From the NCBI GenBank assembly GCA_963854835.1, contig OY978526.1, positions 67,928,765 through 67,992,764 on the forward strand: a stretch of DNA of 64,000 bases. Direction: 5' to 3'. The translations under genes and the position numbers were made by a program. The DNA comes from Megamerina dolium (lineage: Eukaryota > Arthropoda > Insecta > Diptera > Megamerinidae). This document shows, piece after piece, positions 11,715 through 24,353 of the stretch. The notes below the pieces were generated by a model. The model did not search any database and had not been told where the DNA came from. It was given only the letters and a program-made list of their open reading frames with translations. Every line of letters starts with the position of its first letter. Position 1 is the first letter of the stretch.

Positions 11715-12230
11715 CAATCAATCAATCAAAAGAGAGCGTCACGTTGGATCAAGGACATAATCCTTGTTCATCAACTGGACCACGTGAAATCAGACCAAGG
11801 TCTGTTAGAGGATATGAGCCCTATAGCTGATACCTCTGGGGGCCAACCACAAGTGTTACGGGGACTGCAACAAAACAAGATCTTTTGTACCCAAGCTCGT
11901 TTACGACACTACAATCTCCTCTACCTTTTTAATGAAGGATAGAATTGATCTTGTCGAACTTTTGATGATTGAAGCTGGTGTTGGGAAACTCAGCTGAAAG
12001 TGTTTGAGGCGTAGTCTGGCCAGGGCCGGACATTCACAAAGAATGTCCATTAATGTTTCATCCTTCTTCAGACAGAGTCTACACTCCGTGTCAGAGGATA
12101 GTCCCATTTTGTGAAGGTGGTATTTTAATCAGTTATGTCCTGAGAGATAGCCGGTTATTAGTCGTAGGTTTGTTCTACTAAGACTAATTCTGTCAAAAGC
12201 TGCATTAAAGCTGATGAGAGCTTTCGCTTG
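11715..12230 (-). pseudogene. C-terminal relic of an R1/LOA-like LINE ORF2
   Basis: The minus strand (about 12230 down to 11901) reads RLITGYLSGHN, a stop, then 68 open codons with MGLSSDTECRLCLKKDE, METLxxILCECPALAR-type residues and a hydrophobic tail. This is the segment after RNase H in many RNase H-bearing LINEs, including the CxxC..H..C-like cluster. The sequence below 11900 looks like the 3' UTR, ending in a short (TCAA)n run at 11716-11728. The rest of the element is absent. Confidence 0.6.
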
Positions 12231-12455
12231 GTGAAAACCCGTCGAATTTGTCTATTGTAGAAGGTATTTGTCATGGTAATGTTTTTCTATCATAGCTTTG
12301 GTTGATGCCGATGCGAGCATCATGACAACCATTTATATTTTTAAAGTTTTCCATTAGGTTGGATTAATATGGTTAGAGGGATTTTTTATGTCATTCTGAA
12401 AATACAAACTATGAGTATAGACTCTCAATCGTTACTGATGTAATTGTAAAAATAC

Positions 12456-13003
12456 GAGGGCAGTCTCAGAACTACTCGGCCTGACATATAGATTGCGGCA
12501 GTACTTACTTACATAAAAAATTACTTTGGTGACAAGTGGCAACCTTATAAAACATATGTTTCAAGTTTCAAGGCGCCACGTTGTTTAGTATTTTTTTGGA
12601 GTCATAGAAAGTTAACGACCTCAGTGAATTTGTAAACATGGAAAAAATTGGTCACCGTTATGTAATTCAATACTTTCATTTGAAAGGTCTCATTCCAACG
12701 AATATTAAAGCGGAACTAGATTGTACTTTGAGGGATTCTGCTCCTTTGTTTACGACAATAAAATAGTGGGTGGCAGTCGTACGAGCTGCCAAGACGAATA
12801 CCGTAGTGGTCGACCAATTGAGGCGGTTACGCCAGAAACGGTTAAGAAAATCCACAAAATGGTATTGGATGGGCTGAAGGTGCGTGAGCTAGGTGAAATT
12901 ATAGGCATTTTAAAAAGTGCTATACATCGTATATTGACCGAAAATTTGGAGATGAAAAAGCTGTGTACAAGATGGGTGCCGCGTAGTTCTGGGACCGCCC
13001 TCC
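12456..13003 (+). mobile_element. Internally deleted mariner with TIRs
   Basis: A 548-bp element flanked by TA (12454-12455 and 13004-13005). The ends are inverted: CGAGGGCAGTCTCAGAACTA at 12456 pairs with 12977-13003 at about 23 of 27 positions. Inside is the transposase N-terminus from ATG 12638 (MEKIGHRYVIQYFHLKGL), then after a frameshift GSRTSCQDEYRSGRP and KSAIHRILTENLEMKKLCTR up to the conserved WVPR, where it jumps straight into the 3' TIR. The catalytic domain is entirely deleted. The irritans/mellifera-like assignment is by motif only. Confidence 0.75.
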
Positions 13004-13005
13004 TA

Positions 13006-14479
13006 AGTCCATATTTGAAATGAGAGTATTTGACATATGATTATGACTCCTCGTTATAACTTGTTGCTGAACTTCGATAGCATTCAGGCTTCGTAGATTT
13101 CAAAACATGAAGTTTGCAGCTCTGAGAAACTATGAACAGTTTGGAGGAAGACCTACCAATCCTATACTTGAATTTTCCAATTCGACACATCTAAAGTCTC
13201 TTAATGGCTCTCAAATCTACTTGTCTTAGCTGTAGGTATGTTGCAATATTTAACTACCAACATTATTTCTCATTTTTTTTATAGTTCCATATACATAGTT
13301 ACATTTCAGAATCGAATAGGTATTTAATTCTAATTTATGTACTACATATTTACTATTTATATCGAACTATTCAAAGTAAGTTAATTGCTCGAAATACTAC
13401 TGTGAATACAAAATGTAGTGGTCAATTCAATCAACTTCAACATATTTATGTTCCAAATGCATGCAGATGTCATCCATTCATTTATACTAACATAGCTTGA
13501 CAATATTTAGTTTCACACAATTTCACACACAAACCTACAGACGTACTTATGAATGTAGCCATTACCAAATATGGCAACATCGTGAGCATCTAAAACTAAA
13601 AAGATGTTATGCATGCGTTCCTTAAGTGTTTTATGTGGTATGTATTGTATAAAAATACTCAGTCGGTGCACGTACGTATATGTTATGCATCTTGCAATAG
13701 CAACAGTCGATGACATCTTATAGAGCAGAGCAAATACATATCAGTAATGTCGTACCATAATCTAATTTATAGATTTATGGTATACATTGTCCATCGTTAA
13801 TTGCATACTAGACTGCAGTGTTGCTGAATGCTTGCTATTTATTAGTATAAATACATAATATACACATACACATGCGTCCATAGTAACTTTGGTAGCACTT
13901 CCATTACCATTTCATGAAAAATGATTTTATGGAAATTCGGCGCAAGGTTGACATTATTATTAAAATACGAGAACATATAATATTGTAAACTAAAATGTAT
14001 ATACGAATATAAGCACATGTGCGCTGATTTGTTTGTTTGTTTGTTTGTTTCACGATGGCATTTGCTTTGATGTAATCTTAAATTTATTTGCTCTTCTGCT
14101 ATAACTTCAATGCTGCATGTACTCATACAGATGAGTAAATAGCGTTAAGATACCCTGTTGGAAATCGCGAATCTTCTCAGCGATTCAGCTATGAGTTCAG
14201 TTGTATAAAACGAATTCAGAAACGAACTATTAAACAAATAAAATGTCGTCTATTTCAGACGAAATATTACTGTCTTCGGCAAAAATAATTAAAATATCAT
14301 TACTGGCAGTAATAGCCCAGGTTGACAGGCTCTAATAATAATTCAACATCATTTTTTTTTTTTTTTTTATAATTCAGAAGAACATTTTTCCATACATAGT
14401 AAGAGCACTTCATCCAACTTTTTGCTATAAATAATACTAATAGACTTAAGACCTTAAATAGACAATACTGCCAAGTCTG
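13006..14479. other. Intergenic, no gene seen
   Basis: AT-rich. The minus-strand ORFs at 13513-13716 and 13842-14126 lack any recognisable domain and are not called. Confidence 0.45.
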
Positions 14480-15030
14480 CCTCCCATACAAATTTTTATT
14501 TCAAATATTTAAAAAATAGAACTAATAACGTTATAAAGCCTTCAAATTTGGTACTGATACGTTATAAAAATAGACAAAAGATTTTTATGAGCATAGACTA
14601 CTATGCGACCACATAAAATTTTTATATTAAAAACAGTAAAAATAGATCTAGACCTTCAAAATCATGTAGAACTGTTCTATAGGTAAAGATAAGTTGTTTT
14701 TATGAAAATCGGAAAAGTCCATCGATTCCCACGCCCACTTTCTATAGAAATGCTTATATCAAAAACAATAAAAACGGACATCTACCTACGAATTAAGCAA
14801 ATTTCAACTTCACTACTCAAGTGAAGTTGAAATATTTCTATGAAAATGGGCAATAACCACCTACTGCCATGCCCATCTTTCATATAAATTTCTATTTAAA
14901 AAGTAAAAATGATCATAGATTCTTAAAATTCAACATATAAGATTTTCAAGTGAAGACAATTTATTTTTATGTATATGAAGAAAACCCGCCTATTGTATAT
15001 TCACCTTCTACACAAATTTTTACTTCTGAA
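14480..15030. repeat. Decayed repeat, minus-oriented cgcccac modules
   Basis: Diverged modules (cctcccatacaaat at 14480, cacgcccactttctatag at 14729, tgcccatctttcatata at 14869) spaced about 130-250 bp, related to the family at 36690-37620 in the opposite orientation. Confidence 0.4.
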
Positions 15031-18000
15031 ATAGTAATAAAAATGGATTCAGAACCCAGAAAATTTCTTTTTTTTTTAATAGTAAACAAATCTTGTACGT
15101 TTAGTATATATGTTTATCAGATATAAAAAAAAATTGTATTATTATGAATATGGATTACATTCATCCCCGTCCATTTCAAATAATGCAGTTCAGAAGAAAT
15201 TATGTCACAGGGTTTCTGCTGTTTAAAATAGCCTATTACAGGTATATCCCTTTCAATATAGTTCAAATTAAATACTTGCAATACGACAATGGTTTTTCGA
15301 AGCTTTTGCTTCTTTGGCTTATTTGGCAATGAGTCCATATCTGATATACGTCCATATTTCCTACTGGGGTTTTATTGCTTTGAGTTCATTTATACTTGCT
15401 GCACAATCAATACATGTATCTACTCAAAAATGTTGTCATACTTACTGTTTTTGCGGCAGTTAGATTTATGAACTTTATTGGATTAAATATACGAATACTT
15501 TGTTTAATTTGTTCAATGAATGTTAATGATCAATATCGTGCACAATAATTTATGTGGTCTGATGCCAAAATGTATTTTTAATTAAGTGCAGTAGTAAAAA
15601 TCAATTTTATTAGAAGTATTTCATACTTAACTTATTTCTTATCCCAAGAAGCCATATTTGGGCCATTAATAGAAGTCCTGTATGCAGCGAGGAAATTTTT
15701 TTTAACTCCTCAACTTGATATACCCAAGAAATAATATTTATTAAAGTTTAGGCCTGAGCATTTTCAAGACAAAACTGGCAGAACTAAATGTCTGTAACAC
15801 ATCAAAGTCCTCATTTAATGTCTTTGCCAGTTATTTTCTAACAGACCTTAAATGTAGCAAAATGCTTTGAATATTTGTTTAGATACATTTTTCGTACGAT
15901 TTCCAATACCAAATTCTAACATGCAGTTATTTAAATATTGTATTACGTTAATTCATGTTTTCGTAACTTATAAGTAAAATTAAATATTTTGTAGAAAGAA
16001 ACGACGAATCATTATGAAAATTATATACGATCTGATTTTTTTAAAATATGTATATGGGTCATTCTTTTTTCAATCGCACGGATTTGGCCAAAAAACAAAT
16101 TTTACATTTTTAAATCAAATCCTGAAAGTGTATTTTTTATTGGGCACTAGATCCAGTACCGTAGGTCAAAGTTAAGTATGCATTTTTAAAATTATTAAAT
16201 GTGGAACTTATCTATGGGTTTTGTTTTTCGAATAACTTTCACCATTAATTTTTGACAATTTTTTCTAAATTTTTATTCTTTTAAGGTGTAACGTGTAGTT
16301 AACGACATAACAATGGGTTTTTTCAATATATTCAATGTTTACAGTATTTTAATGTATTTTATGAAATGAATTATACAATGCTGTCTCAAAGCTATGGAAA
16401 TAGAGGGTATGTAAGTTCAGAAAAATTATTTTGGAGAAAAAATTAATGGTGGTGAGTCATATATTTTAAAACTCTACAATCGATTTATTGAATGCTTGTA
16501 TTTTCGTAATTTTCTTTTTTTATTAGGGACCAAATACGACCTGACCGAGTCACAGTAACCTCAGATTGTAATTAAGCGACACTAAATACGTATGACAGAG
16601 CTTATTTTAGCTGGTGCGCAACTTTTTTTTTTTGATTTTTCATGTGTCACAAATCTTTCAAGAAGAGTCGATAAGTCGTCGAAGACTTGGTTCTCTATAA
16701 GTTTGATCGAATATAACATCGAAAAAGTGAATCAAAGAGTAATTTCATCTTAATTTCACGATAAGAGTAATTTCATCTTAAGAGAGATAGCATACAATCT
16801 GGACAATGTCCTATGAGTTTTCCTTTAATTTTGGTAGATAATTCGAATAAGAATACATCGTTGCAAGACTCGTATCAAATGTCCTGATTTTTGACTTTGT
16901 TTGTGATTGATTTTCTCATTAAAAACTCAATAAATGTACTCGAATAATCACCGTATTCAGAAGAATTGACACCATGTGAATACATGTGAATAAGAAACTG
17001 AATTTGCTGCCTTGAGGTACCCGTTTTCAGTCGATTGAAAGTCGAAAAGTACCATAGACTTCGCGACTGAATTAACCAGATGCTGTAAGCACATTGGTCA
17101 ACAGATAGCACTCAAACTTGACATTAAGTTTTATCAATCTGGCGGGCAATAGACATCGATAATTCCCGATACTTTCTTGATAGAATGTATGTATGAATGT
17201 ATGTATGTATGTATGTATGTATGTATATAGAAATATAGAAATAAGATTGCTTTAGACTATATATTTTAAGGATATTAAATTAATTCCATATATCTCAATG
17301 ACTTAAATGCAAAGTATTACACTGTACAACATATTGTGTACAAAATTTAGTATGTCCATTAGAGTAGAAGTAAGTAATACCTTTAAAACACAATTCAAAT
17401 ATTCTCTTACGTTTATGTCATTAGTTTTCATAGCAATGATTATGAAACAAAGAAAATCGTTCTCATCATTATCATCATAACCATTGCATTTGTATAATGC
17501 AAATGTTGTTATTGAAAACGGAGATGATGATTATGATTATCGTTGCTTTTAGTTGTCGTGTTTATTTATTGTTTGTTTACAGTGAATCCGCATAATGTTG
17601 TTGGCTCACTGGCCAAGTGTCTGAAATTGTACATCTGCAATGACAATCATTCGTATGCCTGTTGTATGAATAGTCAGTGCCAGCATATACGTTACATTTG
17701 TATATATTGCCTAATGATGAATTTGATGGTAATGATTATGCCGATAATAGTTGGGTATTGTTGCTGCAATTTCCCTTGCTCTTTGCTGCAATATTGATGC
17801 TGATAATGATGATGATTTCTGATCATACGAGTCTCACAATGACATATTCTCATTGCCAGTATTGTCATTTGTGACTGTTGTTATGGCAGATTTAGGATCG
17901 TGTTCAATTATGATTGAAAATTTATATTAGTTTCCATGTTGTATGTATGATTTGTTGCTTTTTTTCTTTTTGTCAATTCATATATTCATTAATACTCGTA

Positions 18001-18429
18001 CGTATGTACATACATATATAAAGATCACGAATTTGTACAGTATTTTAGATATTATTCATACTGAAAATTGTGAATTTCTTCAGTCACACTAGAATATACT
18101 TTGGTACTGGTACTGGCATCATATTTTAGGTTATTTCAAATTGATCATGATATTTGTCTAATCTACATATTTAGAATAATAGACATTGTTATTGCTTGTA
18201 ACTGTCATTGAGTATGTTACGGAATATGTTTATACATAAAAGTGTGTCGAAGTGTGATTTACATAAATGCGCTAAAAGATGTTGGTACCTACAATATGAT
18301 GAATAAAGAGAGATGACATAAATAAATAGAAGACATTGAATTCAAAGATAGAATCGATAAATGTGTCATACGTGTCATGAAACTAAGAGCTGTACATACA
18401 TAGAATTCATGTTATTCGTCACGGTGTAT
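15031..18429. other. AT-rich intergenic DNA
   Basis: No gene supported. It contains a (GTAT)n microsatellite at 17184-17229 and one copy of the decayed GGAG..GGTCGG-type interspersed repeat near 16395-16480. Confidence 0.45.
17184..17229. repeat. (GTAT)n microsatellite
   Basis: About 11 tandem GTAT units with one interruption. Confidence 0.85.
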
Positions 18430-19090
18430 TGAATTAATGTCGAAATATTCTTGTAATGAAGTCGAAATTGTAATTTTGTTCAAATTTTCATTTTGATATA
18501 GTGCAAATTTTTTTTTTGCGCGAATATCGAAAAATATGGAATTAGAATTTTGATTTTAATGCAAAATTTTTTTGCATTAATGTCGAAACAAATATGTAGG
18601 CATTATTTCGGCAATAGTTCAAATTTGTTTGCAATAGCTTCGATAATAGAATTATATAAATTTTTTGCGACATTATCGCAAATATTTTTACAATAATGTC
18701 GAAATGAAATTTTGAAACTATACAATTTCTGCCTTAAGGCGAAAATTATTGCAATTAAGTTGAAAATATTTTATTTTTGGATACGAAAGTTTCGACATTA
18801 TTGCAAACATATTTCGACTTTAGTTCAGTACATTCGACAACTAACATTATGTAAATTTATATTTTCAACATTATTACAAAATATGTTGCAACAATGTCAA
18901 AATAAAAATGTGAAATAATTATCGTACAATTTCGACATTAATGCAAAAATGTACGTAATAATGTCGAAAAATATAATTTGCAATTATTATTTTCAAGAAA
19001 TTTTGCAAAAATGCCTAAATAAAATTTTGAAATGATAGCGATTTCGACATTAATGTAGAGCGTTTGCAATAATGTCGAAAAATATCGTTT
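18430..19090. repeat. Field of alternating inverted copies of a short motif
   Basis: The motif TTTCGACATTATTGCAAA and its reverse complement TTTGCAATAATGTCGAAA alternate about every 40-60 bp, for example near 18584, 18662, 18692, 18792, 18931, 18959, 19034 and 19065. Copies are imperfect. The whole stretch is AT-rich apart from the CG within the motif. It has no coding content. Confidence 0.65.
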
Positions 19091-19779
19091 TCGTGTAACT
19101 AGGTTTTCACATTAATTTAAAAGAAATCCTGACCACGCTACTCCACACAAACAACAAAACTATCATGTGCGATTTATTATAGTGGGAATTTTGTATTAAA
19201 AAAATGTTACAATATTTCCACACTCATCTTTACCCCTATGTTTTATAGATGGAAGCGAAACTAAAAATGAAAAATATCACTTATAAAAGTAAACAATTAC
19301 ATGCTATGCATTATGAAGCGTATATGCACGCGCACACTGGAAATACATATGCATAATTTTCATGAATTATAGTATGCCACGCAGTAGCAGATTTAAATCA
19401 ATTACATATGTATGTATGTACTATTTGCACCATGAACAAGAGATGTAGCATAAGACAAACCAATGCCTATGATGGAATTGACTGAACACAACAACTGGCA
19501 AAAGTGTTCCGCATGCATACATATAGATATATTAAGGTGATGCATACTTCTATATGGCCGGGGTCAACGAAAAACATTAAAATTTGGATTATTTCAAATA
19601 TTTCTTCACAAGGAAGCAATAAATAAATTCTTGATTTGAACCTGATTACTTTTTACTTGTAATATCCACTGAAAAAGCATCAATTTTGTAGGGAAGCCCA
19701 TAGAAATGGAGATATGTGGTAAGTATGTTCAGAGGAAATGTAGAAAAATTAGGGGGAGACGTTCACATATTTCATTGCG

Positions 19780-20530
19780 TCAGGAAACAGGAATGGTTTG
19801 ATCGTTAGGCCAGTCAATGAAAAAGTCGATGAAATTTTGCAATTGATGGAGGAAGACCGGCACGCAAGCTGTTATGAGATAGCGGAGACGCTAAACATCA
19901 ACCACGTAACAGTTTCGAATCATCTAAAAAGAGCAGGCCACTTAAAGAATTTCGATGCTTCGGTGCTACATAAATTAACGCAGAGATTTGATTGACCGAA
20001 TTACCATCAGTGAAATGCTACTTAAACGTAACGAAATCGAACCATTTCTTAAGCAAATCATTACGGGTTATAAAAAATACATTTAATATGCAAGTGGTCG
20101 CGAACAAATGCCGATAAACCTCCACAAATGACTTCAAAGCCTTGATTGGGGTCAAATAAGGTTATGTTGAGTGTTCGGTGGGATTGGAAGAGAATTGTCA
20201 ATTATGAACTGTTACAACCTGCTGAAACGTCAATCCAATCCTCTATTGTGCACAATTCGACTGTTTGAACTAAGGAAATAAGAAAGAGCGATCAGAAAAG
20301 GAGTTGGTTCCATCATGACAATGCCAACACATATTTTTGATAACTCGGAACAAATTGATGGAACTTGCGTGAGAAATTTTGATGCATTCGCCATATAGCC
20401 CGGAATTTGCACCATCTGACTACCATTTGTTTTGGTCTCTGCAAAACTCTTCCGATGGTAAAAAATTGGCCAACCTAAGAGCCGCTGAAAATCACTTGAC
20501 CAAGTTTCTCGTTGATAAACTATAGAAATT
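19780..20530 (+). pseudogene. Decayed mariner (mauritiana-like) transposase
   Basis: An open segment (19798-19995) reads RPVNEKVDEILQLMEEDRHA and TLNINHVTVSNHLKRAGHLK, the paired-type DNA-binding region of mariner transposases. Later, in broken frames, come RNEIEPFLKQI (near 20020) and SDYHLFWSLQNSS (near 20420), the third catalytic D block. Many stops and indels separate them, so it is dead. TIRs were not located. Confidence 0.7.
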
Positions 20531-20822
20531 ATAATGCTACCCGAAAAATGGAAAAATCTTATAAATAATAATGTACTTCATTAAAATTGACTTCCAATAA
20601 AGAACAAACAAACAAAAGGTAAAGATGGAGAGTTAGTATTCTTAAAAAAAGAATACAGCATAAAATCGAATGGGAGTTAGTCATAACATTTACATATCTC
20701 TTTAGGGTTATGCTGGAATCGTTAGGAGCGAAATAGCTAAAAATGCTAATTGTAATAATTAATTGTAATAAATAACCCCAGAAGCCTTTATTCCAAACAA
20801 AATTACTATCTATTTTCAATCC

Positions 20823-21053
20823 TTAAGTGGGTTCCCATTCCAAATGAATGCGCAGACGCTTGAAATCGGAAAGTAAATTGTCATGCCAATATTTTCTAAA
20901 AATATACTTAGCTCTCATCTCAAACTCATAGAGGACGATCACTATGGCACTGAGACTTATAATGGTTATAAAAATTAAAAAGTAGTACAAAACGGGGTTT
21001 ATTTTTACTTTCTCGAAGGAAAGGCTTGAAATATTATTAATATAATAATAATT
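20823..21053 (-). pseudogene. Orphan C-terminal membrane exon, possibly IR-derived
   Basis: 76 open codons on the minus strand end at TAA 20823-20825. They contain one strong membrane segment (PVLYYFLIFITIISLSAIVI, then VLYEF) followed by a basic tail (EMRAKYIFRKYWHD). This layout, a single TM then a short charged cytosolic end, resembles the last TM and tail of the IR at 52392-54212. The frame is closed upstream by a TGA at 21054-21056, right after a splice-acceptor-like TTTTCAG; a GTGAGT donor-like site lies 46 bp further upstream, but no coding exon is seen beyond it. IR origin is inference; other membrane proteins are possible. Confidence 0.3.
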
Positions 21054-21247
21054 TCACTGAAAACAAAAACAGTCATATTTTGGTCAATGCAATTTGACTC
21101 ACCTTAGTACATACATATATATTTTATGTAAATGGTTAGACACATAAAGGGTGCTACAATTTAATATGCTTTCTATTAATTATGCAGTTCAGCAAATAGA
21201 GGTTACAACAATAGTTATTTTGAAAGAGTAATTTGAGAATTTGCGCT

Positions 21248-21643
21248 GGGTGCCGTAGCTCAGTGGTTAGTGCGTTGGCCTTCTGATCTCTAGGTCGTGG
21301 GCTCAATCCCCGGCTGAAGCATAACAAAATTCAATATCGAAAAGATTTTTCTTTCGAACGGTACCCACCTGTCCGCAAGCAATTGGCAATTCTTCCGACA
21401 GTAACAACTTGCCATGAAAAAGCTTCTAAAAGAACTCTGTGAAAAAGCTAAGAAAAAGTGATGTCACAAGGGTACTGCCGTTCGCAACCGGCTAAAATAA
21501 GTAGGTCCCTTCTAATACTGTCCAAAATTTAACACGCACAACAGTAATGGAAGAGAAGCTCAGTGGTATCACAATGGGCCTTTCAGGCCTAAGTGTGTTC
21601 TCTCAGAGAGAGGGCAGCCACATAACATAACATAACCATAAAG
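21248..21643 (+). mobile_element. tRNA-derived SINE, copy 2 (long 3' end)
   Basis: The head has A box TAGCTCAGTGG (21255-21265) and a B-box-like GGCTCAATCCC (21300-21310). The shared body follows, and then the long 3' end with gagagagggcagccacataa and a (CATAA)n tail at 21630-21643. It has the same 3' type as the copy at 58939. No clear target duplication was found. Confidence 0.85.
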
Positions 21644-21926
21644 TTTTTTATCGACACTATCAATTATAGCTTGATGTACTTTAGAAACGTTTTCGCTTAA
21701 TTTTTTCGGCATGAAACTTTTCCCCAATTTTTTTGGTTGTTTTCCTAGTACTTACAACTTACGAACTTCTGGTGAATATTTTAAGAGCCATAACAAAACT
21801 GTTGTTCAATTTTATTGATCATTCTGAACAACAGAAGTGGACTCATCGGTCTTCTGAAGTAGACAATCAAGAACGCCAAACGTGGACTCACTGAATTTTG
21901 AAGTTTTACACAAATTCGCGGTTTGT

Positions 21927-22851
21927 TTAAGGGGGTCTTCTACCTTGTGGCTTCATTTTTGACACTGTTTTTTGAATATTAGTTATAGGAAAACTAAAAA
22001 CGCAATCGAGGTGCGGTTTGTTGCATTCAACTTGTTTATTTAAATACATTTAACACTAATTTTACTGAAAATTTACTGTCTTCGATTAAATACATTTAAC
22101 ACTAATTTTACTGAAAATTTGCTGTCTTCGATTTGACCGTGACTTGACCTTGAAGTGTCCCTTGCAAAAAATGCATACACAAATGGTTGACACGATTTAG
22201 CTCATGAAAATCGTCTGAAACAAAAAAACCAAAATGATTTAATTTTTTTATCACCTTGGCTATCGTTTGACAGATGGCATTTTCAAAATTTGAAAATTTC
22301 GCAGAACAGGCAACTTTAAAAAAAAATTTTTTTTTTTTAATGTTTTCGGGGTTAAAAACATCTGTAAAAATTGTTTAAATAAAAAAAATCTAAAAAGTAT
22401 CTGTCGATACTGACGATAGCCACATGTTTTTCACAAATTTTGATATATAATTTCAATCAATCAATCAATTAGATTTCGAGATATCATGTCAACCAGTTAC
22501 AAAAACGCAACTTTTGGGAAATCGCATTTAAAGATATTCATGTATATAACAAGCGGGATGTTTCCGACGTTAAATTTTCTTTCAAATTGAATGGACCGAA
22601 AATTTTATCATGCATAACAGAGATTACATAGATACAGATACATCAGGTATTCGATAGAACGTTAGATAACTTTTAGGTGGTCGCGAAGAGCGCTGCGATA
22701 AGAGCACGCGTAACTGTCTTCGACGGCTCGGAAAAACTCGAAATAATAAGATTTCAGTTATATCCTTTTAAGGGTATATTCCTAACACCTTCTGGGTTGG
22801 AAAATTGAAAAAAAAAAATTTTTGAACCAACAAGGTAGAAGACCCCCTTAA
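21927..22851. mobile_element. piggyBac-like MITE with TTAA duplication
   Basis: A 917-bp element (21931-22847) with terminal inverted repeats starting GGGGGTCTTCTACCTTGT at both ends (18 bp perfect), each flanked by TTAA (21927-21930 and 22848-22851). TTAA is the target of piggyBac transposases; here the ends start with GGG. The interior has no open frame. It includes a 46-bp tandem duplication (22041-22086 and 22087-22132). It must have been mobilised by a transposase encoded elsewhere. Confidence 0.8.
22041..22132. repeat. 46-bp tandem duplication inside the MITE
   Basis: Two copies (22041-22086, 22087-22132) differing at one noted base (tttactg versus tttgctg). Confidence 0.85.
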
Positions 22852-24353
22852 AGCGACATCAGTATCTGAGTACTAAAACATCGGATTATACACCTTGGAA
22901 TTGAAGTGAAATAATCTTGTAGGGGAGATTCCATAAGGAGTAGATGGTAACTAATTTAGAAAACATTTTTAATCGTAAAAATATATGAAGATCGTTTATG
23001 GGCACTCTGGTAGTGGTGGTAGCGAATTTATAAGAATGACAATTTTGATGGGAGCCTCTCTAAGAATTGGATAAATGTAGAAGGTACGTTTGTTCAGAAA
23101 AAAATTTTATTCGAAAAAAATAATAGGTGTCGGTTATAAATTTTAATCCTATTGGTTGGATCCTGGATATTTTAATGAATGCTTCAATTTTTATATTTTC
23201 ATCTGCTGGGCAAGGCTCTTTGATTTCATTTATATTTAATATTTAAACGTTCTTTAAGTTTTTTTATAAAATTTTCTAAAAGAAGGCTCACTGATGGTTT
23301 ACTCTCTATTTTATACATTAGTATGTAACTACGTATAATGTTTAGTTCAGGTTGAAGTTAATAGGGGACAATGATGTCGCTAATGCTTATAATAACAATG
23401 ATTATGATGAAGATGATGCAGATGTACATGCAGTTAAGGATATGTCCATTCTAAGATGACAACACTAATGAAATTACTAATATGAGTCCTCATCTGAGAG
23501 CTATGTGTGATCATATGCATAGAGATGTATGTATGCCATGCTGTAGACGACTGACTTTTGTTGTTGATTAACGACAAGCTAGAGAATTTATGTGATATTA
23601 TTGGTGGACATCATACGTATGATATTCAGTGCCACATACATGCTTACATACAGGTTATACTCAACGATATCCAGTAAAGAATTTTAACTATGAGCTCGGC
23701 ATGTAGTAAATAATTTATGTGAATTGTATGTGCACGTATGTATGTCTGCCTCTAATCAATAGCTGCAATACTTACGAATTAATTGCAAAGTTGATTTTCA
23801 GTTTTCTATTTTACAATGTTGTTGATGCTGTCGTTTCTCATGTGTTGCTTGCTGTTGGCAACATATACGAGTATAGCATTTTGTTTTATGCCATTATCAT
23901 ACAACATCCACCACCACCATAACAACAAGAAAAACATCAAACAAACAAACAGCTGATGTTGATGCTTCTTGTAGCACGTTTGAATTTATTTGCTAAGCTG
24001 TTTATGTTGGTGTTGTTGTTTTTGTTGTTATTATTACTGTCGCTAATGTTGTTGTCGTGTGCACACGCGCTTGCCTTGGAGTACACTAAACACAGAAATT
24101 TCGCCTTAACTCTGGCCAATTGCTGCTGCTATTACCGTTGTTGGTGTTGTAAATGTGATATGTGGCTCATGAAATTTGTTGCTTTTCTTAATTTGCTGTT
24201 GTTGTTGTTGTTGCCCGTGTTTTTTTTTTTGGTTTTTCCTTGCATCAACATTTGAAAGTGTTTTATGCGGCTTCTTTGTTGCCGTTTGGTGTTGCACATA
24301 CTATGTAGGTGCATATGGGTATTATATACTTATTATGTATATATTTATTTACA
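22852..24353. other. Intergenic; TTG-triplet-rich, no gene
   Basis: 22900-23160 carries a copy of the decayed GGAG..GGTCGG interspersed repeat. 23930-24250 is rich in TTG/CAA triplets, which creates Leu/Cys-rich open frames on the plus strand and Asn/Gln-rich ones on the minus strand; neither is a supported gene. Confidence 0.5.

Noticed and set aside
17543..17797. 84-codon ORF with a hydrophobic start and many Cys, like a small secreted peptide
   Set aside because: Composition follows local GAT/TGT-rich simple sequence, the Cys spacing is not regular and a second overlapping frame is equally open.
21255..21310. tRNA gene
   Set aside because: A and B boxes are present, but no acceptor stem closes and the sequence recurs as the head of the SINE family.
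23937..24314. Leu/Cys-rich and Asn/Gln-rich ORFs on opposite strands
   Set aside because: Both come from TTG/CAA triplet runs.
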